From the NCBI RefSeq assembly GCF_024139115.2, contig NC_085140.1:318125259-318189258 (forward strand): a stretch of 64,000 nt of DNA, given 5' to 3'. This stretch comes from Armigeres subalbatus. Lineage: Eukaryota > Arthropoda > Insecta > Diptera > Culicidae. This document shows positions 52,633 through 63,770 of this stretch, piece by piece. Under the pieces are notes generated by a model, which searched no databases, was not told the origin of the DNA, and worked only from the letters and a program-made list of their open reading frames with translations. How positions within the stretch are numbered: position 1 is the first letter of the stretch; every line of letters starts with the position of its first letter. The translations under genes were made by a program, and so were the position numbers.

Positions 52633-54225
52633 ATGGAAGCAAAGGTGGTTAGGAAGAACACGTTGAAACTTAGGTTTGGTGCACAAGCTAAAAATCCGAC
52701 AAATTCTGAGGTGTTCGCGTTCTTTCAAAAGCAAGGCTGGGATTGTGACATGCTGTCGGCTATGTACAGGGAGGATTACAGCCTCTTCATTAAGTTTCAA
52801 CAGGAAGAAATGCTGAAGGAAGCTCTTCGGAGTCTAGGACACATGGTCGCGTTTCAATACGAAAACGGTGCACAAGTTCAGGTCGAAGTTTCGGCTCCGA
52901 ATGGTATGTTTAAGTATGTTCGGGTGTTTGGTCTTCCACCTGAAGAGGATGACAAATACATAGTGGCGGTCTTCTCGAAGTATGGAGCAATCCATCAAAT
53001 GGTTCGCGAGCGCTATTCCGCGGAGTCTGGTTTTTCCCATATGGAGCGGTGTACGTGGGCTGAATATGGAAGTAATGCAGGATATTCCAGCGTATGTATA
53101 CGTGCAAAGTATCAAGGTGCGAGTTTTTATGACGGCATTCAGCACAAGTGTTTTGTGTGTAGCTCAACGGAGCATCTCAAGGCAGATTGCCCAAAGCGGA
53201 AGTCGGTAAATGCACGTTTGGCAACGTACGCTCATCCACCGGTCAATAGAACCGGTTTAATTAGCGAAGGTGTGTCATCAGGCAGTGAGGCTAAGTTAGT
53301 TTCTGACGGTATTGCGAATAAAGTGAAGGCGGTTGCAGAAGTAGATGATGTTGGTGATGGTCAGATCGGACCAAGCGTTTCTGGGTCTCCGGATGATCTG
53401 GAGCCAAACGGTGAAGATTTGTGTGGTGAAGATTTGTCACGGGCGAATTCTAACCAAGAGAAACAAACAAGTTCGGATAGTGCGAAGGTAGGAGATTGGC
53501 AAATGGTGAAAAGATTGAGAAGCAGGGAATCTAATAGCGGTGTCGCTGCGAAAACTGCTAAAATTGATGTCGGTAAAAATCTCAGTTTGTTGAAACTGCA
53601 AGGTAGAAGGTCTCGATCGCTAACGAATAAGGAAACGAGTAACGTTTGTGATAACAATCAATTTAAACTTGACGGTCAGCAGTTCCCCCCTCTGAAAAAG
53701 ATGGAGTTTACATACAAAGTAGCGACGATAAATTTAAATAGCTCTAACAGTACTATTAATCAAGGCTTGTTGAGAGATTTCGTGTATGATCATGACATTG
53801 ATATTGTTTTGCTCCAAGAAGTTATTTTCGAGAACTTTTCGTTTTTGCCTACTCATTTTGCCTTCGTGAATATCAGCTCGGATAATAAGGGGACAGCTAT
53901 AATTGTACGAAAAAATATGAACATTTCAAATGTACTCTTAGAACCGAATGGTAGAATCGTGTCGTTAGTAGTAAATGGTGTAAACTTCGTTAATGTGTAC
54001 GGACATTCGGGCTCTAATTACCGGAGGGAGCGAAATGATTTGTTTACTAATTTGATGGCGGTTCATTTAAGTAAGCAAGATGCCTCATATTCAGTGATTG
54101 GTGGAGATTTCAATTGTGTTTTGTGCTTCGAAAAATTCGTGTGCAGGGCTGAAGAATTTAGTAGACTTGTTCAAGTTCAAAGACATAGCGAAAAATGTTG
54201 GAAAATCTCAATTTACTTTCTTTAG
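52633..54225 (+). CDS. LINE ORF: gag-like protein fused to EEP endonuclease (frame lost near 54125)
   Basis: ATG 52633 opens a 530-codon frame. Residues 1-160 resemble a LINE RNA-binding region, with an RRM-like stretch VRVFGLPPEEDDKYIVAVFS. A zinc knuckle CFVCSSTEHLKADC lies near residue 175. An acidic, serine-rich linker follows. The endonuclease runs from about residue 360: ATINLNSSNS, VLLQEV (the catalytic glutamate), NVYGHSG and GGDFNCVL. After GGDFNCVL a one-base change sends coding into the frame with NLVDLFKFKDIA and SQFTFFRGDSASRLDRFYAG (54140-54262). Gag-like and endonuclease parts share one frame, unlike the two-ORF layout of mammalian L1. The 54125 shift and later damage make it inactive. 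Confidence 0.85.
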   Translation: MEAKVVRKNTLKLRFGAQAKNPTNSEVFAFFQKQGWDCDMLSAMYREDYSLFIKFQQEEMLKEALRSLGHMVAFQYENGAQVQVEVSAPNGMFKYVRVFGLPPEEDDKYIVAVFSKYGAIHQMVRERYSAESGFSHMERCTWAEYGSNAGYSSVCIRAKYQGASFYDGIQHKCFVCSSTEHLKADCPKRKSVNARLATYAHPPVNRTGLISEGVSSGSEAKLVSDGIANKVKAVAEVDDVGDGQIGPSVSGSPDDLEPNGEDLCGEDLSRANSNQEKQTSSDSAKVGDWQMVKRLRSRESNSGVAAKTAKIDVGKNLSLLKLQGRRSRSLTNKETSNVCDNNQFKLDGQQFPPLKKMEFTYKVATINLNSSNSTINQGLLRDFVYDHDIDIVLLQEVIFENFSFLPTHFAFVNISSDNKGTAIIVRKNMNISNVLLEPNGRIVSLVVNGVNFVNVYGHSGSNYRRERNDLFTNLMAVHLSKQDASYSVIGGDFNCVLCFEKFVCRAEEFSRLVQVQRHSEKCWKISIYFL

Positions 54226-54261
54226 AGGTGACTCAGCGTCAAGACTAGATAGATTTTACGC

Positions 54262-54545
54262 AGGCTATTGGAAAATTAATCCTAGCATCTTAGACTCAGA
54301 TGAAATATCAGCCAGATTAGAAAGGGAGTTTATTAGTTGGAAAACGCGAAGCAGCTATGCGTGCGACCTCCTTTTCCGATCATTCCGCTTTGGTAGTGAA
54401 AGTAAAAACGTGTAAAAATAACGTAAAAGCAAGAGGTAGAGGCTATTGGAAAATTAATCCTAGCATCTTAGACTCAGATGAAATATCAGCCAGATTAGAA
54501 AGGGAGTTTATTAGTTGGAAAACGCGAAGCAGCTATGCGTGCGAC
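54262..54545 (+). repeat. Exact 106-bp direct duplication inside the LINE
   Basis: 54262-54367 and 54440-54545 appear identical (from AGGCTATTGGAAAATTAATC to GCGTGCGAC). The 178-bp offset is not a multiple of three. The first copy replaces the end of the endonuclease domain. The spacer holds SFSDHSALVVKV, the true domain end. Confidence 0.9.
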
Positions 54546-55523
54546 TTGAGCTCTTGGTGGAATTTTGTATTCAAGTCGAAAGTAAGGCAATTTTACAAAA
54601 CAGAGGCATGGCGGTTGAACACCTCTATAAGGAATGCGAAAAGTGAGCAACTGAGGAAATTACTTGATCTTAACGAGCGCAGAGGTAGAGGAGAAGATGT
54701 AACTATACTGATAAAACTAGTAAAATCCAGATTGATGGAGATAGAATACGAAAGGATAAAAATTATTCGAAAAAAGCTGCCAGAATCAAGTTTTGCTGAA
54801 GGTGAGAAAATAGGCGTTTTCCAAGTTTTCAAACAGATTCACAGAGGAACAAATGGTTATTATTTGGCTCTGTCGACTGAGGAAGGTATGGTATCGGATA
54901 AAGATGGGTTAGGAAGAATCATTCAAGAATATTTTCAAGACATGTTTCAAGGAAGCGCGGAAAACATAAATTTGGATCAAGATGAAAACCCGTTAGACTA
55001 TATTACGAAACCAATAGGCACTGATGAGTCAATTGCACTTTCAGAACCAATTACCTTAGAAGAAATCGAAACAACTCTGAAGACGTGCAATCATAAAAAA
55101 ACGCCAGGTCCAGACGGTTTGACATACGAGTTTTACTTGAAAAATTTTGATGTACTGAAAACCGATTTGTGTAATATTCTTAATGGATATTGGAATGGAA
55201 CTCTTGTTCCTCCCAAAGAATTTTCAGAAGGAGTTGTGACATTGCTTCCTAAGAGTGGAGACTTATCACTCCTTGAAAACTTTAGACCAATCACGTTATT
55301 AAATACAGATTACAAGTTGTTAACAAAAATTTTAGCAAACAGAGTACAACCATTACTAAAGAACTTGTTAGGTTCCGGTCAAAGTGCATGTATGCCAGAG
55401 AAATCTTGCTTAGGTAATCTAGAAGATTTTTACAAAATCGATTGAAACAAGGAGACTTAAAGGAGTTGTGGTCAGCCTTGATTTAGAAAAAGCGTTTGAC
55501 CGAGTTCAAAAGGACGTATGTGA
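54368..55523 (+). pseudogene. L1/Tx1-like LINE reverse transcriptase, first half
   Basis: The frame 54357-55445 contains SDHSALVV (endonuclease end), FYKTEAWRLNTSIRNAKSEQ (linker), and KTPGPDGLTYEFYLKNF. ENFRPITLLNTDYKLL and GSGQSACMPEKSCLGNLED follow. A TGA at 55443-55445 sits where a frame change occurs. The other frame continues RLKGVVVSLDLEKAFDRVQKDV to about 55520, where a palindromic element begins. The conserved fingers and part of the palm are present. The catalytic YADD lies beyond the insertion. Confidence 0.88.
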
Positions 55524-55692
55524 TTTTGTAAACAAAGTTTCAAACGTCGATTTGTCCGATCTGATGGCACTCCCACGCAAACCATTACCATAGACAGATA
55601 GGGGGAGGTTTCGGCTACCTGTTGGTGGTGTTGGTTTGCGTGGGAGTGCCATCAGATCGGACAAATCGACATTTGAATCTTTGTTTACAAAA
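55524..55692. mobile_element. Palindromic MITE in the LINE
   Basis: Arms 55524-55583 and 55632-55692 are nearly perfect inverses (ATTTGTCCGATCTGATGGCA / TGCCATCAGATCGGACAAAT), separated by about 48 bp. Confidence 0.85.
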
Positions 55693-55699
55693 GCAGATA

Positions 55700-56689
55700 G
55701 GGTATCTGTTCCCATATTAATAACAGCCCGTATATTAATCTCAACCGTCGATAAACCAAATAAAAATCAATTTGATTACAATTTCTCACATCGTATGTAC
55801 ACAATAATGAATAGACCACCTTCTCCAATGTTTGGAATATTATTTAAAATTCTGTTTGAGTAATGTTTTAGTTCACAAGACTCAAATTATTAAAAACAAA
55901 ATTATAAAACACATTTATTGCACTGCTCGATTGCTACTAGCAGATTCATCTCATTTCACGCCGTTGTTTTCCACTCAATTTCAAGCTAATACGAATGTAT
56001 CCTTTCAAAATACACTTCACAACACATAAAGCACATCACATTTTCACTATAAATATAATCATAGGTATTTGCAAAACTAACGCGATTTCCTATAGTTTGA
56101 TATAGGTTTATTTCGAGCAACGTCTAAATTATCCTGGTCCGTATTCCAAACTATTTACATGGCTTACAGCATCTGCAAGGGTTGCCGACCTAGATTTTTA
56201 TTTCAAAAATGCTTGAATGAACTTTCATTGTGAAATTCAACTCTAAATTCAAGAGATAAGTTATGACAAACATAAAATTAAACTGATAAGTTTAAAAACT
56301 ACAACAAAAACTGCAATTTTGTAATTATATTTCAACTCAAATACAAAACATTAAAGAATTCGGCATCACTGCAATCATATCGTTACGTATACACACAAGT
56401 AATAGTGTGCGTATTTTATGTTGGAAACAGTATTATTGATATAGGTACAGGCATAGGATTAACTGTTTTTGAATGTTATTGAAATAGGTGCATGGCAGTG
56501 ATGATGTTTTTTAGCTAAATACTTCTATAATGTGATTACAATTTCATTTTCGAAGTTACCAAATTGTTATCAATTAAAAATGACGTTAGCCGAGCATAAT
56601 TATTCTCATATTACTTGATTATTGGGTGAGGAATAAATGCATTTCATATGCGCATTGGCTTATTGTTATTGATATAGGAACAGATACCC
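55700..56689. mobile_element. 990-bp TIR element (GGGTATCTGTTCC ends), TA duplication
   Basis: GGGTATCTGTTCCCATATTA at the left and its inverse (TAGGAACAGATACCC) at the right, flanked by TA (55698-55699, 56690-56691). A related subterminal word recurs near 56425-56465. It directly abuts the palindrome at 55524-55692. No transposase. Confidence 0.75.
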
Positions 56690-56719
56690 TACGTCCTTTT
56701 GAATAAGTACCCGAGACTT

Positions 56720-57183
56720 GTGGGATTCTTGTTTATAATAAGATCCTCAAAGTAATCGCGTACGCTGATGATTTAAATGTATTCATTCGAACTGCGGAAG
56801 AATTTGATTTGTTAATCGAAATCATTACTTCCTTTGCTAGATTCGCCAAAATAAAGCTAAATTTTCGGAAATCTAAATTCATTAGAATAAATGACTTTCC
56901 TACCGGACCGCAGCTTATTCAAGAAGCAGATGAGTTGAAAATACTGGGCGTAGTTTTTAAGCGAACGTGGAGTGAAAGCATTAATTCGAATTATGATAAA
57001 TTAGTATCAGATATTAAGTACAGATTAAGCTTAAATAATTTCCGCAAATTGAATCTTTGCAACTTGTCTGGTTCGTCAATACTTTTGTTCTATCCAAACT
57101 TTGGTACACTTCCCAAATTTTCCTCCAAAAATGTACACTTCGCTAAAATAAAGTCGTCTGTGGGAATGTTTTTTATGGCATAA
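56720..57183 (+). pseudogene. L1/Tx1-like LINE reverse transcriptase, catalytic block
   Basis: ILKVIAYADDLNVFI carries the YADD catalytic motif at about 56761-56772. It is followed by NFRKSKFIRIN, LKILGVVF and YRLSLNNFRKLNL, typical for the thumb side. TAA at 57181, then a frame change. Confidence 0.88.
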
Positions 57184-57966
57184 CAATATGTTCAAATTAG
57201 ATAGGAGACAACTATTTTGCCATACGAAAAGGAGGCTTAGGTCTACAAGATCCGGTAGCTAAGTGTAAATCACTTTTTCTTGAAGAAAATTTTAAGAGAT
57301 CATGATGTAGATAATGATTACTATCTTATGCAGTTTCAAAACCCTTCAAAATTGACCAGAAACTCCCGAGAATGGTTAGAAGATGGAAGATTCCTAATGC
57401 AGAATTATAACACGCAAACATGTAAAATGATTTATACGTATTTTATAGAAAAAGATAATTTTAAACCAAAGGTAGAACAGTTATACCCTGAGATAAACTG
57501 GAATGTTATATGGTCAAACATTAGTCAACCGTTTTTGCAGTCAGAAGATAGATCTAAAATGTTCGAACTGATGAATGATATTATTCCGAATAAGAAAAAA
57601 CTAGTTCAATATGGAATACGAAGGATGAGCGATATATGTGATGAATGCCAATTAGTTGACACTAATGAACATAGGTTGAAGCATTGTTCTGTGAGTATAG
57701 AAATAAGAAACTGGGTAGAATCAATAATACGGTATAGAATGTATATAGATTTTACAGATGTAGAAGATATAGTTATAAGTGAGTTGAACATGAAATGTGC
57801 TCGTCAAAGATCCGCTTTATGGTTAGTCTGTCATTATTACGCGTATGTTTGTAAATACTTTCCAAAGTGTAGTTTATTTGTCTTCAAAAAAGGTATAAGA
57901 GAATTGCGTTGGAATAACAAAGAAATTTTCAGAAATCAGTTCGGCAAATATTTGAATGTTTGTTAG
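57184..57966 (+). pseudogene. L1/Tx1-like LINE C-terminal region
   Basis: 57184-57280 in two frames reads LDRRQLF and GGLGLQDP (an L1/Tx1 signature). The open frame 57280-57966 (228 codons) then has a CDEC...HRLKHC cysteine/histidine motif at about residues 125-145. The stop at 57964 is 80 bp before the poly(A). Confidence 0.85.
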
Positions 57967-58049
57967 AAACAAACCAAAGAATGAATGATGTAAACTGTTA
58001 TCATTTATGTATATTATTTAGCAAATAAATAAATTAAAAAAAAAAAAAA

Positions 58050-60930
58050 GACCCCAACGAAATTTTTCGAAATAACGCATATGCTTAACAGATATTCGTG
58101 CCATGTGGAGGACATTTCAAAAAAAACGAATTTAATTTTACAGGTAGACAATCCATGAAAAATCGGTTGAAAGTCGAACATTTTAAACGTGTGAACATAT
58201 GCCATGAGAAAAAAGTCAGTTTGCAAATTCAATAAATCCCAATCAATATACAATCGCCTCCAAAGAAAGAGTTTAATTTCAAAAGCACCAAATCTCTTCA
58301 AGAAAATTTAAAATTTCATTATTTAATCAGCCAACCCTTTAAGACGAACTCTGGCTTTTCCTCTGAAAAATACCGCTTTCCCACAGTCACAACTATCGCC
58401 CCGTGGCAGCCGGTGATTTTGGACAAACAAACCTGACCCCTGCCAAATCAATCAAGCCGTGCCGTGCCGGTAGGCCACGATAATTTCGAAAAAGGGGTGA
58501 CCTTTTTCCAAAATTCAAAAATAAAATATATTTCTTAACTACCGCACTCCGATCGCAGCGGTCCCTTCCCAGCGCGACTCAGAAGAAAGGCACTGAGTGC
58601 GCAGCGAGCGAGCAGCATCCCGAGTCCTGACCTTTTAATTACCGAACCTTTGCACTGCGGAGTTCAAAGCCATTAATAAAATTGGTTATTTGATATTTTT
58701 TATTGATTTGCCATTTTTTGCCTGATGAAGTTCGGTTTTATGCTTTTCGTGCGGTTTTTGTGCCATTGATTGTATGCTGCTCTATATATAGCATAGTGAT
58801 TGTAAAATATCGGACCGACGAAACACGGATGATGTACGGTGAATGGCAGACAAACGAGCAGCAAGATAAATCTAACAACAGCCTGGTTGCTACCGGGCCC
58901 GCCGCTGATGGCTGATCCTTTTCTTGATCGGATCGTGACCGGCAGGGCAGGCAAATGGGAAACAATCGAAATATGGAGTAGAAGGACAGGATGATGGACT
59001 CTGCTCGCTCGGTATGGCCGAATGATTGCTGGTATTGATGATTAGATATCGATTCGCTGGAAACTGCGCCCGTGCAAGGCCGTGGTAGGTAGGAGGCGCC
59101 TACACTATGTGTAGAGAGTTGTTCAATTTTAGTAAAATTATTATTTTTCATATGAAATAGTCGATGATGAGTAGATTTTTTATTATTTTTTTTATAGTAA
59201 TGATAATATTCGTCAATTGAACGAATTTATAATTTGTGGCGTTTGTTTTGTATCGTACTACATATTAGGTGTTTCTCTCTGTATATTACACAAAATATTA
59301 AAATACGATTTAGTTAGTATACGATTTGTTTCTTGAATTTTATTACCGAACGTAAATTTAACCATTTTGGACACCTCCATGTCACACTACTCTCCAATAT
59401 GACCATATGTTTGGCGATGTGAGGCTGCGTTGTTCACTTCACTTGCTCGTGTTGCACCGGGACCAGACATACAATGAAGTCGAAAAAATATCGATTTCCA
59501 TTGCAACTGGTGTGCTAGTTTCAACGAACTGTATTTTTTTGCTTAGGAAAAATTTTGGTATTTTGTTCTATTTTCCACGGGATCACAAATTTGCGGTTGA
59601 TTGGTTTTGAAAATGAAATGACCTCTACCTCATGGATGCAACTGGAACCAATGAGGTTGATCATTTGGCTGGGCAATTCAGTTACCCTACCAGTCTGCCG
59701 GTGCCGTATCGAATTTCGTCAATTCTTGTAAAGGCGAATGTGCACCGGTATGGTTGATTAGAAAACCACACTCATTTCGAGCACAGATTCCACATAATCA
59801 ATCACACAGAGATTATTATTCACTTCCTTTCAGTGCATCATTCAGCGGACATTGAAATGAAGGTGGTTCGAAACGGGGTCTTTGTGATGGTTTCCAACTG
59901 TGCGTTTGCGTGCTACCGAGTTCGGGGAGCCAGCCAGGCGTCGGAACCTGCCTAAGATCAATTCCTTGACGCGGCTACTGTGCATCATCGCGGGCTTGAA
60001 CTCATGTCAGTAACGAGCTGTACCACGGTGCCCCCGCTGGTTGTCTGACTTGTGTAGCAGTTAGCGGCCGTCGCGTCGTGATGTCTTCATCTCTGTGTAG
60101 GAACGCTCGCTCTGGAAGTCCTGCAGCAGTTCACGAAACAAATCATTCCATCATGTCATAATTATGATGCCACATCTCCGACGATACTTGGGGGAAGGGA
60201 CGTGTATCTCTTTTTATTCAGAAGCTGTCAGCCGTTTGACAGTTGATAATTTTCAAATCGCGTACGCATTCTTCTCGACTTGTTGCTACCGGGTGGTGGC
60301 CATCGAACAAAATCGTGATGATTCCAGAGAAATTCGTCCGAACTTAACAGCTGTACTATTAGGCACACTACATAAAAATATCGCTTCTGGATAACTTAGA
60401 TAGACTTTTGATGTTGACCGATATCATTCAGGTGGTTTTCGTTGCCTCGTTCTGTCTGAAACGATCGTTGTATGTGGATAGCAAACAGATGTTCCACGTT
60501 TTATTTTAGTAAATGTGAATAGCCCTCAAACTTTTTCATTCGCAGAGCTCTCAGCAATGGATTTTTGCATTGCTGTGTCGCAGTAAATAATTTGCGCCTA
60601 AATTTAAAAAAAATGAAACATTTATCACAGAAAATTTAGGAATGGGACTTTAACCTAATAACCTGATTTCTATTCGAATACAGGAATTCTCCAAAAACCA
60701 AAAACATGTTTGCAATTTTCAATGACAAAATTTGACAGAAAAACAAATAATCGATAACAACTAGTTGAATAAAATACAGGCTCTACAGAATACCTTACTC
60801 TTGAGGTTGCGTATATGTAAAGTATGTAAATGTGGTTATTCGATAAGATGCGCAGCTACAAACAGAGATGTCCTACACAATTGGCAAAAAATCTGCTCTT
60901 TTTTATGATTTTTAACAATCAAATAAAATA
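58050..60930. other. Unassigned sequence
   Basis: No transposon signature or recognised protein. 58540-58660 and 59880-60130 are GC-richer and could be host exons or regulatory DNA, but no frame has a motif. Open frames at 58738-59151 (minus) and 60164-60394 (plus) are not supported. Confidence 0.4.
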
Positions 60931-60934
60931 TATT

Positions 60935-61348
60935 TTAGTGAGTACAAATAATAGATGGATATTTGAGCTTTTGAAATGTCACTTCAGTTTGACAAAATTG
61001 TGCACGCCAAATACAAGCTGGCACGAGCACAGCAATTACACCGGCGTGTATTACAAGCACTACCTCTGCACCAACACCACTAGGTCTTCCCCTATCTCTA
61101 CCTGCCACCATGTACTTTGTCTTGGTAGAGTTAATGGTTAAGCCTATCCTCGCCGTCTCCCTCTTCAGTGGGACAAAAGCCTCCACTACTGCTCTGTGAT
61201 CGATTCCAATAAGGTCGATGTCGTCCGCAAAGCCCAGGAGCATATGCGACCGTGTGATGATAGTGCCGTTCCTCTGCACGCCAGATCTCCTAATAGCGCC
61301 TTCGAGTGCAATGTTGAACAATAAATTCGTCACAAACGAGGTTGACAC
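60935..61348 (-). pseudogene. RTE-clade LINE reverse transcriptase, catalytic block (displaced)
   Basis: The minus frame reads TSFVTNLLFNIALEGAIRRS, then RSHMLLGFADDIDLIG with the catalytic FADD, then FVPLKRETARIGLTINSTKT and KYMVAGRDRGRPSG. It is cut near 60990. This block is the part missing from the RTE copy at 61650-63770, but lies on the wrong side of its C-terminus. Confidence 0.9.
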
Positions 61349-61365
61349 TTTGTCTGCAATCCGAA

Positions 61366-61478
61366 TACAGTAATACCTCGATATAACGTAACCTCGATAT
61401 AACGTAACCTCGATATAACGTAACTCGATATAACGTAATTTTTACCTCGATATAACGTAACTTTTTTTGCTCCCATTT
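61366..61478 (+). repeat. Tandem CCTCGATATAACGTAA repeat at a possible pogo-like end
   Basis: Five copies of CCTCGATATAACGTAA or a shortened form, the first preceded by TACAGTAATA. TA plus CAGTA...CCTCG resembles pogo/Tigger termini, but I find no partner end. Confidence 0.7.
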
Positions 61479-61661
61479 TTAACAGTTTACATTATAAACG
61501 TGATTCATTAAATATAAAAATATAATTTCAATTCTAGGTCGCTATAGGATCATCCTCGAGGGAAGAATCTCAGATTTTGAATCGTCACATTCCAAATATT
61601 CACGTTCTGACATGTCCTCTCTATGAGGCTGTCTGGATTCATTCATTTTCATTTATTTAGC

Positions 61662-62005
61662 TTACATCTTAACAGAAAATACTGAAGCAATTTGACGCTT
61701 CAATACACGGTTCGAGGCCGCATCTCTCCAACCTTGAATGCACCCGACGCTCGCCAAGTCGTTCTGTACCTGGTCAGCCCACCTCGCTTGCTGCGCTCCA
61801 CGACTTCTTGTACTTGCCGAATCTGGAGCAAATACCATCTTTGCAAGGTTGCTATTCGGCATTCTTGCAACATGTCCTGCCCATCGTCTTTAGCTACTTC
61901 TCAATACTGGGTTCGTCGTAGAGCTGGGCATGCTCGTGGTTCATCCTTCGCCGCCGCACACCGTCTTCTTGCACACCGCCAAAGATGGTCCCAAGCACCC
62001 GTCTC
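61662..62005 (-). pseudogene. RTE LINE C-terminus
   Basis: Minus frames contain RRWAGHVARMPNSNLAKMVF, RSRGAQQARWADQVQNDLAS and GWRDAASNRV, the standard end of RTE proteins, with several frame changes upstream. Confidence 0.85.
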
Positions 62006-62119
62006 TCGTCTCTCGAAATACTCGAATACATTTTTGGAAAATGGCGTATACGTCACTTTGTCAGATTACGGCAGTACAGTTCTGCCACCTTTGCAATTTA
62101 TCGGCCGATAGTGTCCATG

Positions 62120-62700
62120 TCATCCGCGAATCAAATAAATTGACTGGATTTCGCCCGAAATCTTCGCACAATTTTGCCCACCATCCACTATTGTTTTGAC
62201 TAGTCTGGTAAGTTTCCCAGGGAAGCTGTTCTCGGCAATAATATTACATAGCTCTAGGCAGGCTATACTGTCGTATGCCGCCTTATAATCGATAAACAGA
62301 TGGTGCGTTGGGACCTGGTATTCTCGGCGTTTTTGGAGGATTTGCCGTACAGTAAATATCTGATCTGTTGTCGTTAGGCCATCAACGAAGCCGGCTTGAC
62401 AATTTCCCATCCATCCAAGCCCATCTTGATGAGCTCAGCTCCGATACCATCCGTACCAGCTGCTTCATTGGCCTTTAGGTGTCGGATGGCATCCCTAACT
62501 TTCCTCAAGGCTGACTGGCTTCCATCGTCCGTGGAACTGACGTAGTCATTTCCTCCGCTGCCTTGACTTCCAGTGCCTGTACTCTCAGCACCATTCAATT
62601 GTTCCTCGAAGTGCTGCTTACATTTTTCGATCACCACAGGTTCGTCCGTCAAGATGCTCCCATCATTATCCCTGTACATCTCGACTCGCGGCACGAAACC
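62120..62700 (-). pseudogene. RTE LINE reverse transcriptase, N-terminal part
   Basis: Frame 62374-62694: VEMYRDNDGSILTDEPVV, FEEQLNGAES, RHLKANEAAGTDGIGAELIK. The frame changes near 62400 to NCQAGFVDGLTTTDQIF, THHLFIDYKAAYDSI and LIRG. These are RT blocks 0-3. KAAYDSI carries the first catalytic aspartate. Confidence 0.88.
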
Positions 62701-62849
62701 ATTGCGGGATGCGTTGAGCTTCTGATAGAACTTGCGTGTTTCTTGAGAACGTCACAGCTGTTCCATCTGCTCGCACCGCGCTGTGTCCTTCTCCTCCAGA
62801 ATCTGTCTGCATTCTTCGTCGAATCAATCGTTCCGGCGACTTCGTTTCA

Positions 62850-63770
62850 CATACCCGACGTTGTTGTCCGCTGCGTCGTTAATGGCTGCTTTAACTGTAT
62901 TTCAACCAACATTGTTGTCCGCTGCGTCGTTAATGGCTGCTTTAACTGTATTTCAGCCGTCCTCAAGAGGAGCCCCATCAAGCTCACCCTCTTCCAGCAG
63001 CGCTGCCTCGAGATACTGCGCGTATGCAGTGGCGACACCAGGTTGCTCAGTCGCTCTAGGTCGTACCGCGGTGGTCGTCGGTACCAAACATTGTTGATGA
63101 CTAATAGGTTTGGGCGCAGTTTAACCATCACCAGATAGTGATCAGAGTCGATGTAGGCGCCATGATATGTCCTGACGTCGACAATTAGGACGATCGATTT
63201 ATGATTCTGTCTGCAGTGGTGATCTCCAAGTGTACCGATATGGAAGGCTGTGTTAGCCGTTTTTGTTCGTCAGCCTGAACTTTCCAAAAGTCGGTCTAAA
63301 CTTATCCTTTTGGTCAACCTGAGCGTTCAAATCTCCTAAAATGATTTTGAAGTCGTGGCTTGGGCAGAAGTCGTACTCACGTTTCAGCTGGCTTAGAATG
63401 CGTCCTTATCATCATCAGTGGTTCCGGAGTATGGGCTATGGATGTTGGTTATGCTAAATTTGTAGAACCGGGCTTTGAACCTCAACCTGCGCATTCTATC
63501 ATGAATCGGCCACCACCCGATCACGAGCCTTTGCATATCGGCTAACACTACGCAAGCTGTTCAAAGCTCGTGTGTGTTGCCGGTGCTCTGATAGATGGTA
63601 TGATTACCTCTGAACGTTCGCACCATTGATCTCTTCCAACAAACTTCCTACAGTGCTACGATGCCGAATCCACGGTCCTTGAGCACATCGACGAGTATGC
63701 GTGTGCTTCCGATGAAGTTGAGAAATTTTCAGTTCCACGAATTTTCCCTATGTGGGCACCACCGAGTTTC
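62850..63770 (-). pseudogene. RTE LINE endonuclease and linker
   Basis: Minus frames, high to low: GSTRILVDVLKDRGFGIVAL and LQEV near 63720-63640, FVVLADMQRLVIGWWP (63550-63500), ILGDLNAQVDQKDKFRPTFG-like motif (63340-63280), DVRTYHGAYIDSDHYLVMVK with the catalytic aspartate-histidine (63175-63120), then RYRRPPRYDLERL. At least four frame changes. The upstream end fades near 63770. Confidence 0.85.
62858..62958 (-). repeat. 51-bp tandem duplication in the LINE linker
   Basis: The unit TTGTTGTCCGCTGCGTCGTT... occurs at 62858-62907 and 62909-62958. The period is 51 bp, exactly 17 codons. Confidence 0.85.

Larger units (their letters stand above)
52560..58048 (+). mobile_element. L1/Tx1-like LINE with fused gag-like and endonuclease ORF, broken by nested insertions
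   Basis: Coding order on the plus strand: RNA-binding/zinc-knuckle part, EEP endonuclease, reverse transcriptase, cysteine-histidine C-terminus, then AATAAATAAATT and an A-run ending at 58048. Reverse-transcriptase blocks NFRPITLLNTDYKLLTKILANRVQ and SLDLEKAFDRVQ are of L1/Tx1 style. A 1.17-kb block of nested palindromic elements (55524-56689) sits in the reverse transcriptase, and part of the RT seems deleted there. The 5' limit is uncertain. Confidence 0.85.
61650..63770 (-). mobile_element. RTE-clade LINE with internal deletion
   Basis: From high to low coordinates: endonuclease (63770-63130), linker (63130-62700), first part of reverse transcriptase (62694-62120), then directly the C-terminus (62000-61662) and 3' end GATGTAAGCTAAATAAA (61650-61685). 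The catalytic RT block is absent. Distinct in sequence from the JAM1-like pieces at 27352-28740. Confidence 0.85.
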
